NCBI RefSeq assembly: GCF_018811945.1
Contig: NZ_JACRVU010000020.1
Span: 1 to 51,180 of the forward strand
Reading direction: 5' to 3'
Source: Gluconobacter sp. P1C6_b
GTDB taxonomy: Bacteria > Pseudomonadota > Alphaproteobacteria > Acetobacterales > Acetobacteraceae
Length of the DNA: 51,180 nt
The translations under genes were made by a program, and so were the position numbers. Position 1 is the first letter of the stretch. The number at the start of each line of letters is the position of its first letter. Below, in pieces: positions 35,523 to 45,289 of the stretch. The notes below the pieces were generated by a model. The model saw only the letters and a program-made list of their open reading frames with translations, searched no databases and had not been told where the DNA came from.

Positions 35523-35558
35523 GAAAAAGCCTCTGACCCGCAGGCCAGAGGCTTTTTT
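35523..35558 (-). terminator. Rho-independent terminator of groESL
   Basis: GCCTCTG (35529-35535) pairs with CAGAGGC (35546-35552), flanked by A's on the left and T's on the right, so it could work in both directions. Only groEL runs into it, from the minus strand. Confidence 0.92.
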
Positions 35559-35620
35559 GCAACATCTGGGACCCTCCCTGCCCCTTCCGTGGAAGAGACA
35601 GGAAAGGGACCGGACTTCGA

Positions 35621-37285
<1,665 letters not shown>

Positions 37286-37311
37286 TTACGAGAGGAAACG
37301 GGGACGGCTGA

Positions 37312-37602
37312 TCAGCCGATCACACCCATGATGTCGCTCTCTTTCATGATCAGCAGCTCTTCGCCGTCGATCTTGACCTCGGTGCCGGACCACTTGCCGA
37401 ACAGCACCTTGTCACCAGCCTTGACGTCCAGAGCCACAACCTGGCCCTGCTCGTTGCGGGCACCCGGGCCGACAGAAACGACTTCGCCTTCGGTCGGCTT
37501 GTCCTTGGCGGTGTCAGGAATGATGATGCCGCCAGCGGTCTTCTCTTCGCCCGTCAGGCGACGGACCACCACGCGGTCATGAAGGGGACGAAACTTCGTC
37601 AT
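37312..37602 (-). CDS. groES: 10-kDa co-chaperonin GroES
   Basis: A 96-residue GroES, the lid of the GroEL chamber. It begins [15 protein letters not shown] and carries the mobile-loop segment ([18 protein letters not shown]) that contacts GroEL. I chose the ATG at 37602 because GGAG precedes it and relatives start there; four extra codons are open upstream. First gene of groESL, under a CIRCE operator 78 bases before the start. Confidence 0.97.
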   Translation of the reverse strand: MTKFRPLHDRVVVRRLTGEEKTAGGIIIPDTAKDKPTEGEVVSVGPGARNEQGQVVALDVKAGDKVLFGKWSGTEVKIDGEELLIMKESDIMGVIG

Positions 37603-37679
37603 GGATCGCTCCATTTATGGCCACACCCTTGTACAAAGCAGCGTGACCGGGTTGCTGCACTCAATGACTGCAGTGCATT

Positions 37680-37706
37680 TTGGCACTCTCACATGGAGAG
37701 TGCCAA
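37680..37706. promoter_or_regulatory. CIRCE operator (HrcA binding site) of groESL
   Basis: TTGGCACTC - 9 bases - GAGTGCCAA is a perfect inverted repeat that matches the CIRCE consensus (TTAGCACTC-N9-GAGTGCTAA) except for one compensated change per arm. It begins one base after the predicted -10, so HrcA bound here would block initiation. hrcA itself is not in the window. Confidence 0.93.
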
Positions 37707-37707
37707 A

Positions 37708-37736
37708 GACATAGTCGCCCCCACCTTCTGCGTCAA
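37708..37736 (-). promoter_or_regulatory. groESL promoter
   Basis: On the minus strand: -35 TTGACG (37731-37736), a 17-base spacer, then -10 TATGTC (37708-37713). The CIRCE element follows directly. The -35 hexamer overlaps the stop codon of the DUF4169 gene upstream. Confidence 0.75.
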
Positions 37737-37939
37737 GGATTCTCGCTTTCGTCCGAAGGCACCCCGGAAGAAAGTTTCCGCCCGTCCAAAAGCACCTGCA
37801 TCCGCTGTTTCTCAAGCGTTTCAGCCAGTTTCTGCCCTTTGGTCCGGCCGTGCAGACGACGGTTCGCATCGGCAACCTTCGCATCCTCTACGCTCTTGCG
37901 GCGTTTGCGTTCCCGACGGAGATTGATGACGTCGCTCAT
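37733..37939 (-). CDS. DUF4169 family small protein
   Basis: A 68-residue, highly charged protein resembling DUF4169: MSDVINLRRERKRRKS followed by a helical Arg/Lys/Ala segment with NRRLHGRTKGQK and a LDGRKL near the end, as in the family. The function is unknown; the composition suggests a single long basic helix. It lies directly upstream of groES on the same strand, and its last codon overlaps the groESL promoter. It is divergent from the dienelactone hydrolase gene, with 42 bases between them. Confidence 0.78.
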   Translation of the reverse strand: MSDVINLRRERKRRKSVEDAKVADANRRLHGRTKGQKLAETLEKQRMQVLLDGRKLSSGVPSDESENP

Positions 37940-37981
37940 GGCTCATGGCCTTCCGGGCATTACAAGACTGGATACACAGAC

Positions 37982-38707
37982 ATGAAACACAGCCCCTCGG
38001 ACAACAAAACCCCTGCCTCCAGCGCTGACGGTCACATGGCCAGCCTGACCGCAGCCGATGGCCACAGCTTCAAGGCATGGGAAGCCGGCTCCGCGGAGTC
38101 GCCCCTCGCCGTCATCGTCGTGCAGGAAATTTTCGGCCTCACCTCCCATATCCGCAATGTCTGCAACGACTTCGCGGCCGAAGGTTTTCATGTTCTTGCC
38201 CCGGCCGTCTTCGACCGCGCAAAGCCCGACGTCATTCTGGAATATACGCAAGCGGGCGTGACCGAAGGTCTCGAACTGCGCAGCCAGATCCCGTCCGAAA
38301 AAACCCTCGCCGACATCGCTGCCTGCGCAAAAGCCCTGCGCGACGCCGGCCATAAGAAGGTCGGCATCATCGGCTTCTGCTGGGGCGGCCTCCTCGCCTG
38401 GCTCACCGCCACCCGCACCCATGACGTGGACGCAGCCGTGAGCTGGTATGGCGGCAGCATCGGCAACCATGTCGAAACAGCACCGCACTGCCCGGTCGAA
38501 CTACATTTCGGCGGCGAGGATTCCTCCATCCCCCACACCGAAATCCAGAAGATCCGCGATGCCCGTCCCGAAGTCGAGGAATACGTCTATGACGATGCCG
38601 GGCACGGCTTCGGCTGCCCCGAGCGCCCGAGCTTCAACCGCGATGCCCGTGACCTCGCCTGGTCCCGCAGCATCGATTTCCTGAAGTCTCATCTCGAACA
38701 GAAGTGA
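37982..38707 (+). CDS. Dienelactone hydrolase family protein
   Basis: A 241-residue alpha/beta hydrolase of the dienelactone hydrolase family. The Cys-His-Asp triad is visible as C133 (IGFCWGG), D180 (FGGEDSSIP) and H208 (AGHGFGC), with the conserved QEIFG segment containing E49. The classic enzyme opens dienelactone in chlorocatechol breakdown, but most bacterial members have other, unknown substrates, and no catechol genes are nearby. Ribosome binding sites are weak for both possible ATGs (37982 and 38036). It is followed after 8 bases by the SDR gene. Confidence 0.88.
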   Translation: MKHSPSDNKTPASSADGHMASLTAADGHSFKAWEAGSAESPLAVIVVQEIFGLTSHIRNVCNDFAAEGFHVLAPAVFDRAKPDVILEYTQAGVTEGLELRSQIPSEKTLADIAACAKALRDAGHKKVGIIGFCWGGLLAWLTATRTHDVDAAVSWYGGSIGNHVETAPHCPVELHFGGEDSSIPHTEIQKIRDARPEVEEYVYDDAGHGFGCPERPSFNRDARDLAWSRSIDFLKSHLEQK

Positions 38708-38715
38708 GCCCCACC

Positions 38716-39462
38716 ATGACCACGGACAACATCGCCGGAAAGGTCGTCCTCATCACGGGCGGCAGTTCCGGACTGGGCGAGGCCACGGCCCGTCATCTCG
38801 CCGCCCGGGGCGCAAAGGTGGCCATCGCCGCCCGCCGCCGTGACCGGCTGGACGAGATCGTCTCCGAACTCACCGCGCAGGGCCAGACCGCCCGCGCCTA
38901 CACGCTCGACGTCACGAAGCGCTCCGAGGTAGAAGAAACCGTCGCCGCCGTCGTCCGCGATTTCGACCGTCTGGACGTTCTGGTGAACAATGCCGGTCTC
39001 ATGGCCATCGCCCCCATCCAGAAGCTGATGGTTGATGAGTGGGACCGGATGATCGACATCAACATCAAGGGTGTCCTCTACGGCATCGCCGCCGCGCTGC
39101 CGGTGTTCGAAAAACAGAAATCCGGACACGTCATCAATCTGTCCTCCGTAGCCGGACTGAAGGTCTTTGCTCCGGGCGGGACCGTCTATTCCGGCACGAA
39201 ATTCGCGGTCCGCGCCATCAGCGAAGGCCTGCGACAGGAAGCCGGCAACACCTTCCGCGTCACCTCCATCGAGCCCGGCGCGGTCCAGAGCGAACTCAAG
39301 TCCGGAAGCGGTGACACAGACAGTCGCAAAACCGTGGAAGAGTTCTATAAGATGGCGATCCCGGCGGACTCAGTGGCCCGTGCCATCGCCTTCGCCATTT
39401 CACAGCCTGACGACGTGGACATCAATGAGATCGTCCTGCGCCCGACCAGACAGGAGTTTTAA
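38716..39462 (+). CDS. SDR family NAD(P)-dependent oxidoreductase
   Basis: A 248-residue classical short-chain dehydrogenase. It has TGGSSGLG for the coenzyme (residues 14-21), NNAG (91-94), catalytic S144, Y158 and K162 (YSGTK), and the downstream PGAVQSEL. AARRRDR after the second strand suggests NADP preference. The YdfG/clavaldehyde-dehydrogenase-like C-terminus (QPDDVDINEIVLRPTRQ) fits a cytosolic reductase of small hydroxy acids or aldehydes; the substrate is unknown. It sits in an operon between the hydrolase and the DUF2934-like gene, one base from the latter. A GTG at 38704 is an alternative start. Confidence 0.92.
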   Translation: MTTDNIAGKVVLITGGSSGLGEATARHLAARGAKVAIAARRRDRLDEIVSELTAQGQTARAYTLDVTKRSEVEETVAAVVRDFDRLDVLVNNAGLMAIAPIQKLMVDEWDRMIDINIKGVLYGIAAALPVFEKQKSGHVINLSSVAGLKVFAPGGTVYSGTKFAVRAISEGLRQEAGNTFRVTSIEPGAVQSELKSGSGDTDSRKTVEEFYKMAIPADSVARAIAFAISQPDDVDINEIVLRPTRQEF

Positions 39463-39463
39463 G

Positions 39464-39727
39464 ATGAGCAGCAATCCGCTCAAAGACGATCCCAAGCGCG
39501 ACGCCGCAATCCGCCACGAAGCGCGCCTCCTGTGGGAAGCCGACGGCAAGCCGGCCTGTGGCCCCGAAGGCTATCTCGAAAAGGCCACCGACCTGATCGC
39601 CATCAAGGGCGTCCCCGAGGGCACCCCGGTCAAGGATCTGCCGCCGCCGGAACTCGACGGCGTGGAAATCGACGATGCCCGTGCCGGCATCGACCTGAAC
39701 GCAGATCCGAACCACAACTTCGACTGA
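39464..39727 (+). CDS. DUF2934-like small protein
   Basis: An 87-residue acidic soluble protein. The first half has the DUF2934 pattern, with IRHEARLLWEADGKPACGPEGYLEKA (charged helix, then W-E, G, and P-x-G). The second half is Pro/Asp-rich (PPPELDGVEIDDA). Function unknown. CAGGAG precedes the ATG. It starts one base after the SDR stop, so it is the third gene of that operon. Confidence 0.78.
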   Translation: MSSNPLKDDPKRDAAIRHEARLLWEADGKPACGPEGYLEKATDLIAIKGVPEGTPVKDLPPPELDGVEIDDARAGIDLNADPNHNFD

Positions 39728-39751
39728 TCCCGTCAGCCGAACATGCTTCCA

Positions 39752-39800
39752 GCCGCGCCCGCATCATGCAGGCGCGGCACTCGCAGGGCCTCAGCCCTGC
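39752..39800. terminator. Two hairpins between convergent operons
   Basis: The first hairpin has an 8-bp GC stem (39752-39759 with 39771-39778) with an inner GCA/TGC. The second (39783-39800: GCAGGGC, CTCA loop, GCCCTGC) contains the mtnP stop codon. Neither is followed by a T run, so they are weak as intrinsic terminators. Confidence 0.45.
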
Positions 39801-40681
39801 TTCAGAACACGCCCTGCAACAGCATCCAGCTTGGCCACCAGCTTCGGATCACGGGCGGCAGGCGCCGTAATGATCGCATAATCCAGAGCCCGCTCGGCGC
39901 TCGCATCCACCGGACGCTTCTTCCCGAGCACCGGAATAACCGCCTTCACCAGGCGACGCGCATTATCCGCATTCCCCTTCATGACCTTCACGACAGCCTC
40001 GACCGTCACGCTGTCATGGTCGGAGTGCCAGCAGTCGAAATCCGTGACCATCGCAACAGTCGCGTAGTTCATCTCCGCTTCACGTGCGAGCTTGGCTTCC
40101 GGCATGTTTGTCATGCCCACAACCGAACAGCCCCAGGACCGGTACAACTCGCTCTCGGCGCGTGTTGAGAACTGCGGACCTTCCATCACCAGATATGTTC
40201 CGCCCCGCGTGAATGGAATCCCGAGCGACGCCGCCTCGCCCTGCACCACATCCAGCACACGTGCCGAAACCGGGTCAGCCATGCCGACATGCGCCACACA
40301 GCCCGTGTCGAAGAAGCTCTTCTCACGCGCGAAGCTGCGGTCGATGAACTGGTCCACCAGCACGAAATGCCCCGGCGGCAGCTCTTCCTTGAGCGACCCC
40401 ACAGCCGAAAGCGACAGGATATCCGTCACCCCGGCGCGCTTGAGCGCATCGATATTGGCGCGGAAGTTCAGACGCGACGGCGGAATGGGATGCCCCCGCC
40501 CGTGACGCGGCAGGAACACGCACTGCACGCCTTCAAAAGTGCCGAACAGCAGTTCGTCCGAAGGCTCGCCCCAAGGCGTTTCCACCCGGCGCCATTCCTT
40601 GTTCTCGAGTCCGTCAATATCATACAGCCCCGAGCCACCGATCACACCGATGACGGGCTGGATTTCCTGTTCCGAAGACAT
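39791..40681 (-). CDS. mtnP: S-methyl-5'-thioadenosine phosphorylase
   Basis: A 296-residue MTA phosphorylase, which splits methylthioadenosine from polyamine or SAM use into adenine and methylthioribose-1-phosphate. Landmarks are VIGVIGGSGLYDIDG at the phosphate site, LPRHGRGHPIPPS, MTNMPEAKLARE at the nucleoside site, and TDFDCWH with the purine-binding Asp. CAGGA precedes the ATG at 40681; the frame is open for over 120 codons upstream, into the divergent hemF region, but that part is not protein-like. No other methionine-salvage gene is adjacent. Confidence 0.93.
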   Translation of the reverse strand: MSSEQEIQPVIGVIGGSGLYDIDGLENKEWRRVETPWGEPSDELLFGTFEGVQCVFLPRHGRGHPIPPSRLNFRANIDALKRAGVTDILSLSAVGSLKEELPPGHFVLVDQFIDRSFAREKSFFDTGCVAHVGMADPVSARVLDVVQGEAASLGIPFTRGGTYLVMEGPQFSTRAESELYRSWGCSVVGMTNMPEAKLAREAEMNYATVAMVTDFDCWHSDHDSVTVEAVVKVMKGNADNARRLVKAVIPVLGKKRPVDASAERALDYAIITAPAARDPKLVAKLDAVAGRVLKQG

Positions 40682-40955
40682 GACTGTTCCTGACAGCTGG
40701 TTGATCCGCTCGCCCGTTCTGGACCACGAGACGGCCCGACACGCAAGCCTTGCGGCCCGCAAGCCGCGCGTTGCAGCATTCAGAGAAACTTTTTCACAAA
40801 ACGCTGCCGTTTTTACGAAATGAAAACGTCTTTGCGCCATCGTCCCGCCACGGATCAGCGGCAGGCATGCATCAGCCAACTGTTCGGCAGCGGCGCGATT
40901 TGCTAGGACACTGCGCGTAACGAAGTTTTGTCCTGTATAGACGGGGGAAGAAAAC

Positions 40956-41873
40956 ATGGACCAGATCAGCCCCGGTTTCGCCGAAACCGTTCGTCCAGAC
41001 GTGCCACACGACGCCCTCAAGCAGGACGCCAAAGCCTGGTTCGAAACCCTCCGCGACCGCATCTGCGCGTCCTACGAAAAACTCGAAGACGAAGCGGCGG
41101 AAGGCGGCTCGCAGGTCCTGCGTGACCGCACGGCCCCCGGCCGTTTCGAGCGCACGGCATGGGAGCGCCCCGAAGGCGGCGCAGGTGTGATGTCCGTCAT
41201 GCGCGGCCGCGTGTTCGAAAAAGTCGGCGTCAACGTCTCGACCGTCTGGGGCGAGTTCTCCCCCGAATTCCGCAAGAACATCCCCGGCGCTGACGAAGAC
41301 CCCCGTTTTTTCGCCACCGGTGTGTCCCTCGTCGCCCATCCGTGCAATCCGCATGTCAGTGCCGCGCATTTCAACACGCGCATGATCGTCACGACAAAAG
41401 GCTGGTTCGGTGGCGGCGGTGACATCACCCCGATGTTCCCCGAAAGTGCGGAAGCCCAGTCGGATGCCGCCTATTTCCACAAATCCTTCGAAGACGCCTG
41501 CAACCGCCACGACCCGGAGCACTATCCCCGCTTCAAGGAATGGTGTGACCGTTACTTCCACCTGCACCACCGCAACGAGCCGCGCGGTCTGGGCGGCATC
41601 TTCTACGACCAGTTCTATACCGGTGACGTCGATCTGGACTTTGCCTTCACCAAAGACGTCGGCATGGCCTTCCATGACGCCTACCCCGCCGTCGTCCGCC
41701 GCCGGATGTTCACTCCCTGGACAGAAGCCGACCGCGACGCGCAGCTCATCCGCCGCGGCCGTTACGTCGAATTCAACCTGCTGCACGACCGCGGTACCCT
41801 GTTCGGCCTCAAGACGGGCGGCAACACCGAAGCCATCCTGATGAGCATGCCGCCGGAAGTCCGCTGGCCGTGA
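40956..41873 (+). CDS. hemF: Oxygen-dependent coproporphyrinogen III oxidase
   Basis: A 305-residue HemF, the aerobic enzyme that decarboxylates coproporphyrinogen III to protoporphyrinogen IX in haem synthesis. Conserved family segments are [51 protein letters not shown] and [14 protein letters not shown]. Length matches E. coli HemF (299). A 274-base gap to the divergent mtnP precedes it. Its stop overlaps the start of the next gene (GTGA). Confidence 0.97.
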   Translation: MDQISPGFAETVRPDVPHDALKQDAKAWFETLRDRICASYEKLEDEAAEGGSQVLRDRTAPGRFERTAWERPEGGAGVMSVMRGRVFEKVGVNVSTVWGEFSPEFRKNIPGADEDPRFFATGVSLVAHPCNPHVSAAHFNTRMIVTTKGWFGGGGDITPMFPESAEAQSDAAYFHKSFEDACNRHDPEHYPRFKEWCDRYFHLHHRNEPRGLGGIFYDQFYTGDVDLDFAFTKDVGMAFHDAYPAVVRRRMFTPWTEADRDAQLIRRGRYVEFNLLHDRGTLFGLKTGGNTEAILMSMPPEVRWP

Positions 41874-42952
41874 GACTGACCCGACGTGCAGCCCTGAAGG
41901 GGCTGGCGGCTCTGACCGGAGCCGCCCCCCTCCTGAATATCCCGGCCCGCGCTGGCACCCTGACGGATGTCCAGCTCCTTCTGGGCGGCACGCTCGCCTC
42001 CATCCCCGGCCAGTTCGCGGAACTCGCAAGCGGCTCCCTGTCGCATGCCCTGGGGCTGGAGACGCCCCTCGAACTGACCCCCGACATCGGACAGGATGGC
42101 GTCCGCGCCGCCAACCTGTTCGACGCCAACAGCGCGCCTGACGGCAACACCGCCCTGGCCCTCCCCGGCGCCACCCTGCTGGCATCCCTGACCGGCGATT
42201 CCCGCGTCCATTACGATTTCGGTCGCTGGATTCCCGTCCTCGTGGCCTCAACCACAACCGTCGTCATCGCACGCGCGGAACTGCACAAGACCCTGCGCAG
42301 CCGCCTGACGGGTTTCTTCCATGACCATCCCGTCCGCCTTGCGGTCTCGCATATCGGAGGTCCGGAACTGAACGCCCTGATGGGTCTGTCACTTCTCGGC
42401 CTGCGCCCAATTCCCGTGCCAGGTTATGTCGATTCATCAAATGCCCTGACCGCCCTGCATGAGGGCAGGGTCGATGCGGTCCAGATTTCCCCCTACACGC
42501 TCGACCGCCCGCTTGATAACGTCCTCGCCAACCTGCCCGAAGGCACGAGCGCGATCTATTACACCGGCGACCTGACCGACACGCATGCGACGACCATTCC
42601 CATTTTCATGGAAGCCTACCAGCAGGCCCGGCACCGCCCACCCGAAGGCCCGTTCTATCATGCCTGGCAGGCCGTTTCCGCCGCCGCCGATACAGCCATG
42701 GCCGTCGCCCTGCCCATGCTGACTCCACCTGAAATCGTCACCCTGTGGAGCCACGCCTGCTCTGCGGTCGGGGCGGATTCCGGCATCCGGCGCTGGGCCG
42801 ATCTGCATCATTTCAAACTGGCGACTGGCGACAATGCCGCCCCGTTCCTGTCACGGACGGTCCCGGATCTCGGCGCCACGCTGGCCCTGCGCCGCTGGCT
42901 CGCCGTCAACACGCCCCGCTGGCGCGAAGGGCAGGAAACCCGCCACATCTGA
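41870..42952 (+). CDS. Bug/TctC-like periplasmic substrate-binding protein
   Basis: A 360-residue exported protein. The N-terminus [21 protein letters not shown] is a twin-arginine-like or Sec signal. The mature part resembles tripartite-tricarboxylate-type (Bug/TctC) binding proteins: [51 protein letters not shown], and [14 protein letters not shown]. No TctA/TctB membrane genes are near, as is common for Bug proteins. The start is a GTG overlapping the hemF stop. A link to haem or porphyrin chemistry is suggested only by this coupling. Family call is moderate. Confidence 0.72.
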   Translation: MRLTRRAALKGLAALTGAAPLLNIPARAGTLTDVQLLLGGTLASIPGQFAELASGSLSHALGLETPLELTPDIGQDGVRAANLFDANSAPDGNTALALPGATLLASLTGDSRVHYDFGRWIPVLVASTTTVVIARAELHKTLRSRLTGFFHDHPVRLAVSHIGGPELNALMGLSLLGLRPIPVPGYVDSSNALTALHEGRVDAVQISPYTLDRPLDNVLANLPEGTSAIYYTGDLTDTHATTIPIFMEAYQQARHRPPEGPFYHAWQAVSAAADTAMAVALPMLTPPEIVTLWSHACSAVGADSGIRRWADLHHFKLATGDNAAPFLSRTVPDLGATLALRRWLAVNTPRWREGQETRHI

Positions 42953-42957
42953 CAGGA

Positions 42958-43521
42958 TCAGCGACGGCGCGTCTTCAGCAGAATGCGAACAGACCCATGA
43001 TTGGCCGCATGGGGATGCACCACGGCCAGCACCATGGACCGCAGATCCCCCCGCTGAAGCCACATGGGCAGCTCGCGCCGGATCAGCCCGCTGGTCTGTC
43101 CGCTCCCCAGCCCCGTCACGACTTCCACACAGCGCCAGTTCCGCACCCGTGCCCGCTGCATGAAATCATACAGCCGCTCGAACGCTTCCTGTACGACATA
43201 ACCATGCAGATCGAGCCGCGCATCGACCTTCATCTGCCCGCGTGACAGACGCTTCCAGCTCGTATCATCCAGCCCCGGCGCACGAACGCCAACGGCAAGC
43301 TCTGCCGGACGTGACACAGGCTTTTTCGGCTGGACCGGCACAAAGGAACGCCGGGAGACCACGGGTGTCGGGCGCGCAGCCTCCGGCATGGGCCCAGGCG
43401 GTTCGGCCTTCGCCACAGGCATCATGCGGCGTGGAGCGCGCGGAGAGCGCAACGGCTTGATGTCACGGACAACCATCCGCCACAACGTCGCCTCGTCCTC
43501 CCTCAGATCCCGCTTCGCCAC
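42958..43521 (-). CDS. Smr/MutS2-C-terminal domain protein
   Basis: A protein of about 187 residues with a C-terminal Smr domain. The motif LDLHGYVVQEAFERL is followed by VEVVTGLGSG and the terminal GSVRILLKTRRR, the LDxH, TGxG and GxxR signature of Smr nucleases. The N-terminal half is Pro/Arg-rich, with WRMVVRDIKPLRSPRAP as in stand-alone proteobacterial Smr proteins. Smr domains nick or cleave nucleic acid, often on collided ribosomes or branched DNA. I prefer the GTG at 43521 (AGGA just upstream); the frame is open to a GTG at 43629. It converges on the Bug-like gene with a 5-base gap. Confidence 0.83.
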   Translation of the reverse strand: MAKRDLREDEATLWRMVVRDIKPLRSPRAPRRMMPVAKAEPPGPMPEAARPTPVVSRRSFVPVQPKKPVSRPAELAVGVRAPGLDDTSWKRLSRGQMKVDARLDLHGYVVQEAFERLYDFMQRARVRNWRCVEVVTGLGSGQTSGLIRRELPMWLQRGDLRSMVLAVVHPHAANHGSVRILLKTRRR

Positions 43522-43683
43522 ACCATCCTCGCTTGCTGTCCCACCCGCATTGCCTGATCGGGCACGCAGGTCCCGAGCATGTAACGGGTTCCAGCGCCAT
43601 TGAACAATGTTCTTTCGGGATTTCGGCACTTACGCCGCACTGATACGTTTACTTTCAGGTTTCATTTCCGAGAGAGCAGACCC

Positions 43684-43893
43684 ATGAGCCATCTCACACA
43701 GGAAGAACGCGACAGCCTGCCCGACAGCGCCTTCGGCCTCCCCGAAAAACGAGCCTACCCGATCGACACCCGCGCCCGCGCCAGCAACGCCAAGGCCCGC
43801 GCCACGCAGGAATACGAGCGCGGCCTCCTCACTGCCGAAGAGCGCGACCGGATCGACAAAGCCGCTGACCGCCGCCTCGCTCAGGACGACTGA
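43684..43893 (+). CDS. Small DUF6582-like protein
   Basis: A 69-residue charged protein: LPDSAFGLPEKRAYPIDTRARASNAKARA then a Glu/Arg-rich helix. The LPDSAFALP...YP-I-D pattern, followed by an Ala-rich helix with Asn-Ala, resembles small proteins (DUF6582-type) often seen in phages and proteobacterial genomes. Function unknown. It is divergent from the Smr gene, whose longer possible start is 54 bases away. GAGAG lies upstream of the ATG, a weak ribosome site. Confidence 0.65.
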   Translation: MSHLTQEERDSLPDSAFGLPEKRAYPIDTRARASNAKARATQEYERGLLTAEERDRIDKAADRRLAQDD

Positions 43894-44018
43894 ACCGAGA
43901 CGACAGACCACGGGCACCATCGGAAATTCACTTGACCTTAAGGGCCATAGCGTCAGTCTCGCCAGCACCGGGCATGAGAATGTCCGGCCTGCAAAGCCAG
44001 ACTGAACAAGGATTTTCC

Positions 44019-45224
44019 ATGCCCCTGCCTCCCCTGCGCAAATTCATTCCCCTGCTTGCAGGCACGGCCCTCTGCGCCGCTTCGCTCACAAATATGGCAC
44101 ACGCGGCCCCGTCCGGTGTCCAGAAGCCCGGAACCCTCACTGCCTCGGCTCCCCTTGCCGATGCCCTCGGCCTTCCGGATTCCGGGCGCGCCCTGCGCAT
44201 CACCTATCTTTCGACCAACGGCATCACCGGCAAGGGCCTCGTTCCCGTCACAGCCGAAATCATCCTGCCCGCCGGTCCGGCTCCACAGGGTGGCTGGCCA
44301 ATCGTCGCCTGGGCCCATGGCACTGTCGGTGTGGATGACAGCTGCGCGCCGTCCCTTAATCCCGTCAGCGATCGCAACCGCACCTATCTGTCCGCCTGGA
44401 TGAAGCGCGGCTTCGCGATTGTCGCCACAGATTATCAGGGCCTCGGAACACCCGGCACCCATCCCTATCTGGACACCCGCGTCGAAGCCTACAGCGTCCT
44501 CGACAGTGTCCGCGCCGCGCTCGCCAACGTCCCGGACCTGAAAAACCGGATCATGATCGTCGGTCAGTCACAGGGAGGCGGCGCGGCCGTCGCCACAGCG
44601 TCCTACGCACCAGTCTATGCGCCTGATCTCGACATTCGCGGCACCGTCGCCACCGGTGCGCCTTATGTGACACCCGAACTTCTCGGTGGCCTGCTCAAAG
44701 CCGCTTCACAGCCCGGCGTCGGCTACAGCCCGCTCATCAATTACGTCTTCTACCTTGCCGCCGGACTGGAAGGGCGCGATCCGCATTTCCGCCCCGAACA
44801 AGCCTTCACCCCCAAAGCGCTCCCGATCTATCACAACGCCGCCCATGAATGCCTGACGTCCCTGTCCCGACAGACGCAGGAAGCCGGCCTGACCCTGCAG
44901 AACAGCCTCCAGCCGACCTTCCTCAAAGCCATGAGCCCGGCCCTGAAAGCCATGGCGTTCCCGACCCTCAAACTGGCGCAGCCGCTCTTCACCGGCACCG
45001 GTACGGAAGACCGCGACGTGCCCCCCGCCCTTCAGCTCGGTCTGGTCAAAGCCGCCTGCGCGGCAGGCTCAACCGTTCAGGCCCATCTCTACAAGGGACT
45101 GGACCACAGCCAGGTCGTAAACGGCTCCCTGCCGGACTCCGCCGCCTTCACGACAGCCGTCATGACCGGCCAATCCGTCACCCCGCAATGCAATCCCGTC
45201 CCGGAACAGGCGGAAGGGAAATAA
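44019..45224 (+). CDS. Secreted lipase-like alpha/beta hydrolase
   Basis: A 401-residue exported hydrolase similar to the secretory lipase family. A signal peptide (about residues 1-29, ending NMAHA-A) precedes an alpha/beta fold with nucleophile Ser184 in GQSQGG, an oxyanion-type WAHGT near residue 98, a likely acid in TGTEDRDVPP, and His in GLDHSQVVNG. Cysteines at about 109 and in the C-terminal region may form disulfides. Such enzymes act on acyl esters in the periplasm or outside. AAGGA precedes the chosen ATG. Transcribed alone. Confidence 0.87.
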   Translation: MPLPPLRKFIPLLAGTALCAASLTNMAHAAPSGVQKPGTLTASAPLADALGLPDSGRALRITYLSTNGITGKGLVPVTAEIILPAGPAPQGGWPIVAWAHGTVGVDDSCAPSLNPVSDRNRTYLSAWMKRGFAIVATDYQGLGTPGTHPYLDTRVEAYSVLDSVRAALANVPDLKNRIMIVGQSQGGGAAVATASYAPVYAPDLDIRGTVATGAPYVTPELLGGLLKAASQPGVGYSPLINYVFYLAAGLEGRDPHFRPEQAFTPKALPIYHNAAHECLTSLSRQTQEAGLTLQNSLQPTFLKAMSPALKAMAFPTLKLAQPLFTGTGTEDRDVPPALQLGLVKAACAAGSTVQAHLYKGLDHSQVVNGSLPDSAAFTTAVMTGQSVTPQCNPVPEQAEGK

Positions 45225-45254
45225 AGCTTCTCCCTGATCCCCAATCAGTCATCA

Positions 45255-45289
45255 CGATTGTCAGAAGAGAAAAATTCTACTGACAATCG
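45255..45289. terminator. Hairpin spanning the stop of the GT61 gene
   Basis: CGATTGTCAG (45255-45264) pairs with CTGACAATCG (45280-45289), with an inner AGAA/TTCT stem. It sits between the convergent lipase and glycosyltransferase genes. There is no T run, so it is an imperfect terminator. Confidence 0.5.

Noticed and set aside
40682-41062. N-terminal extension of mtnP
   Set aside because: The extra 127 codons overlap the divergent hemF start, lack family similarity, and a good ribosome site precedes the internal ATG at 40681.
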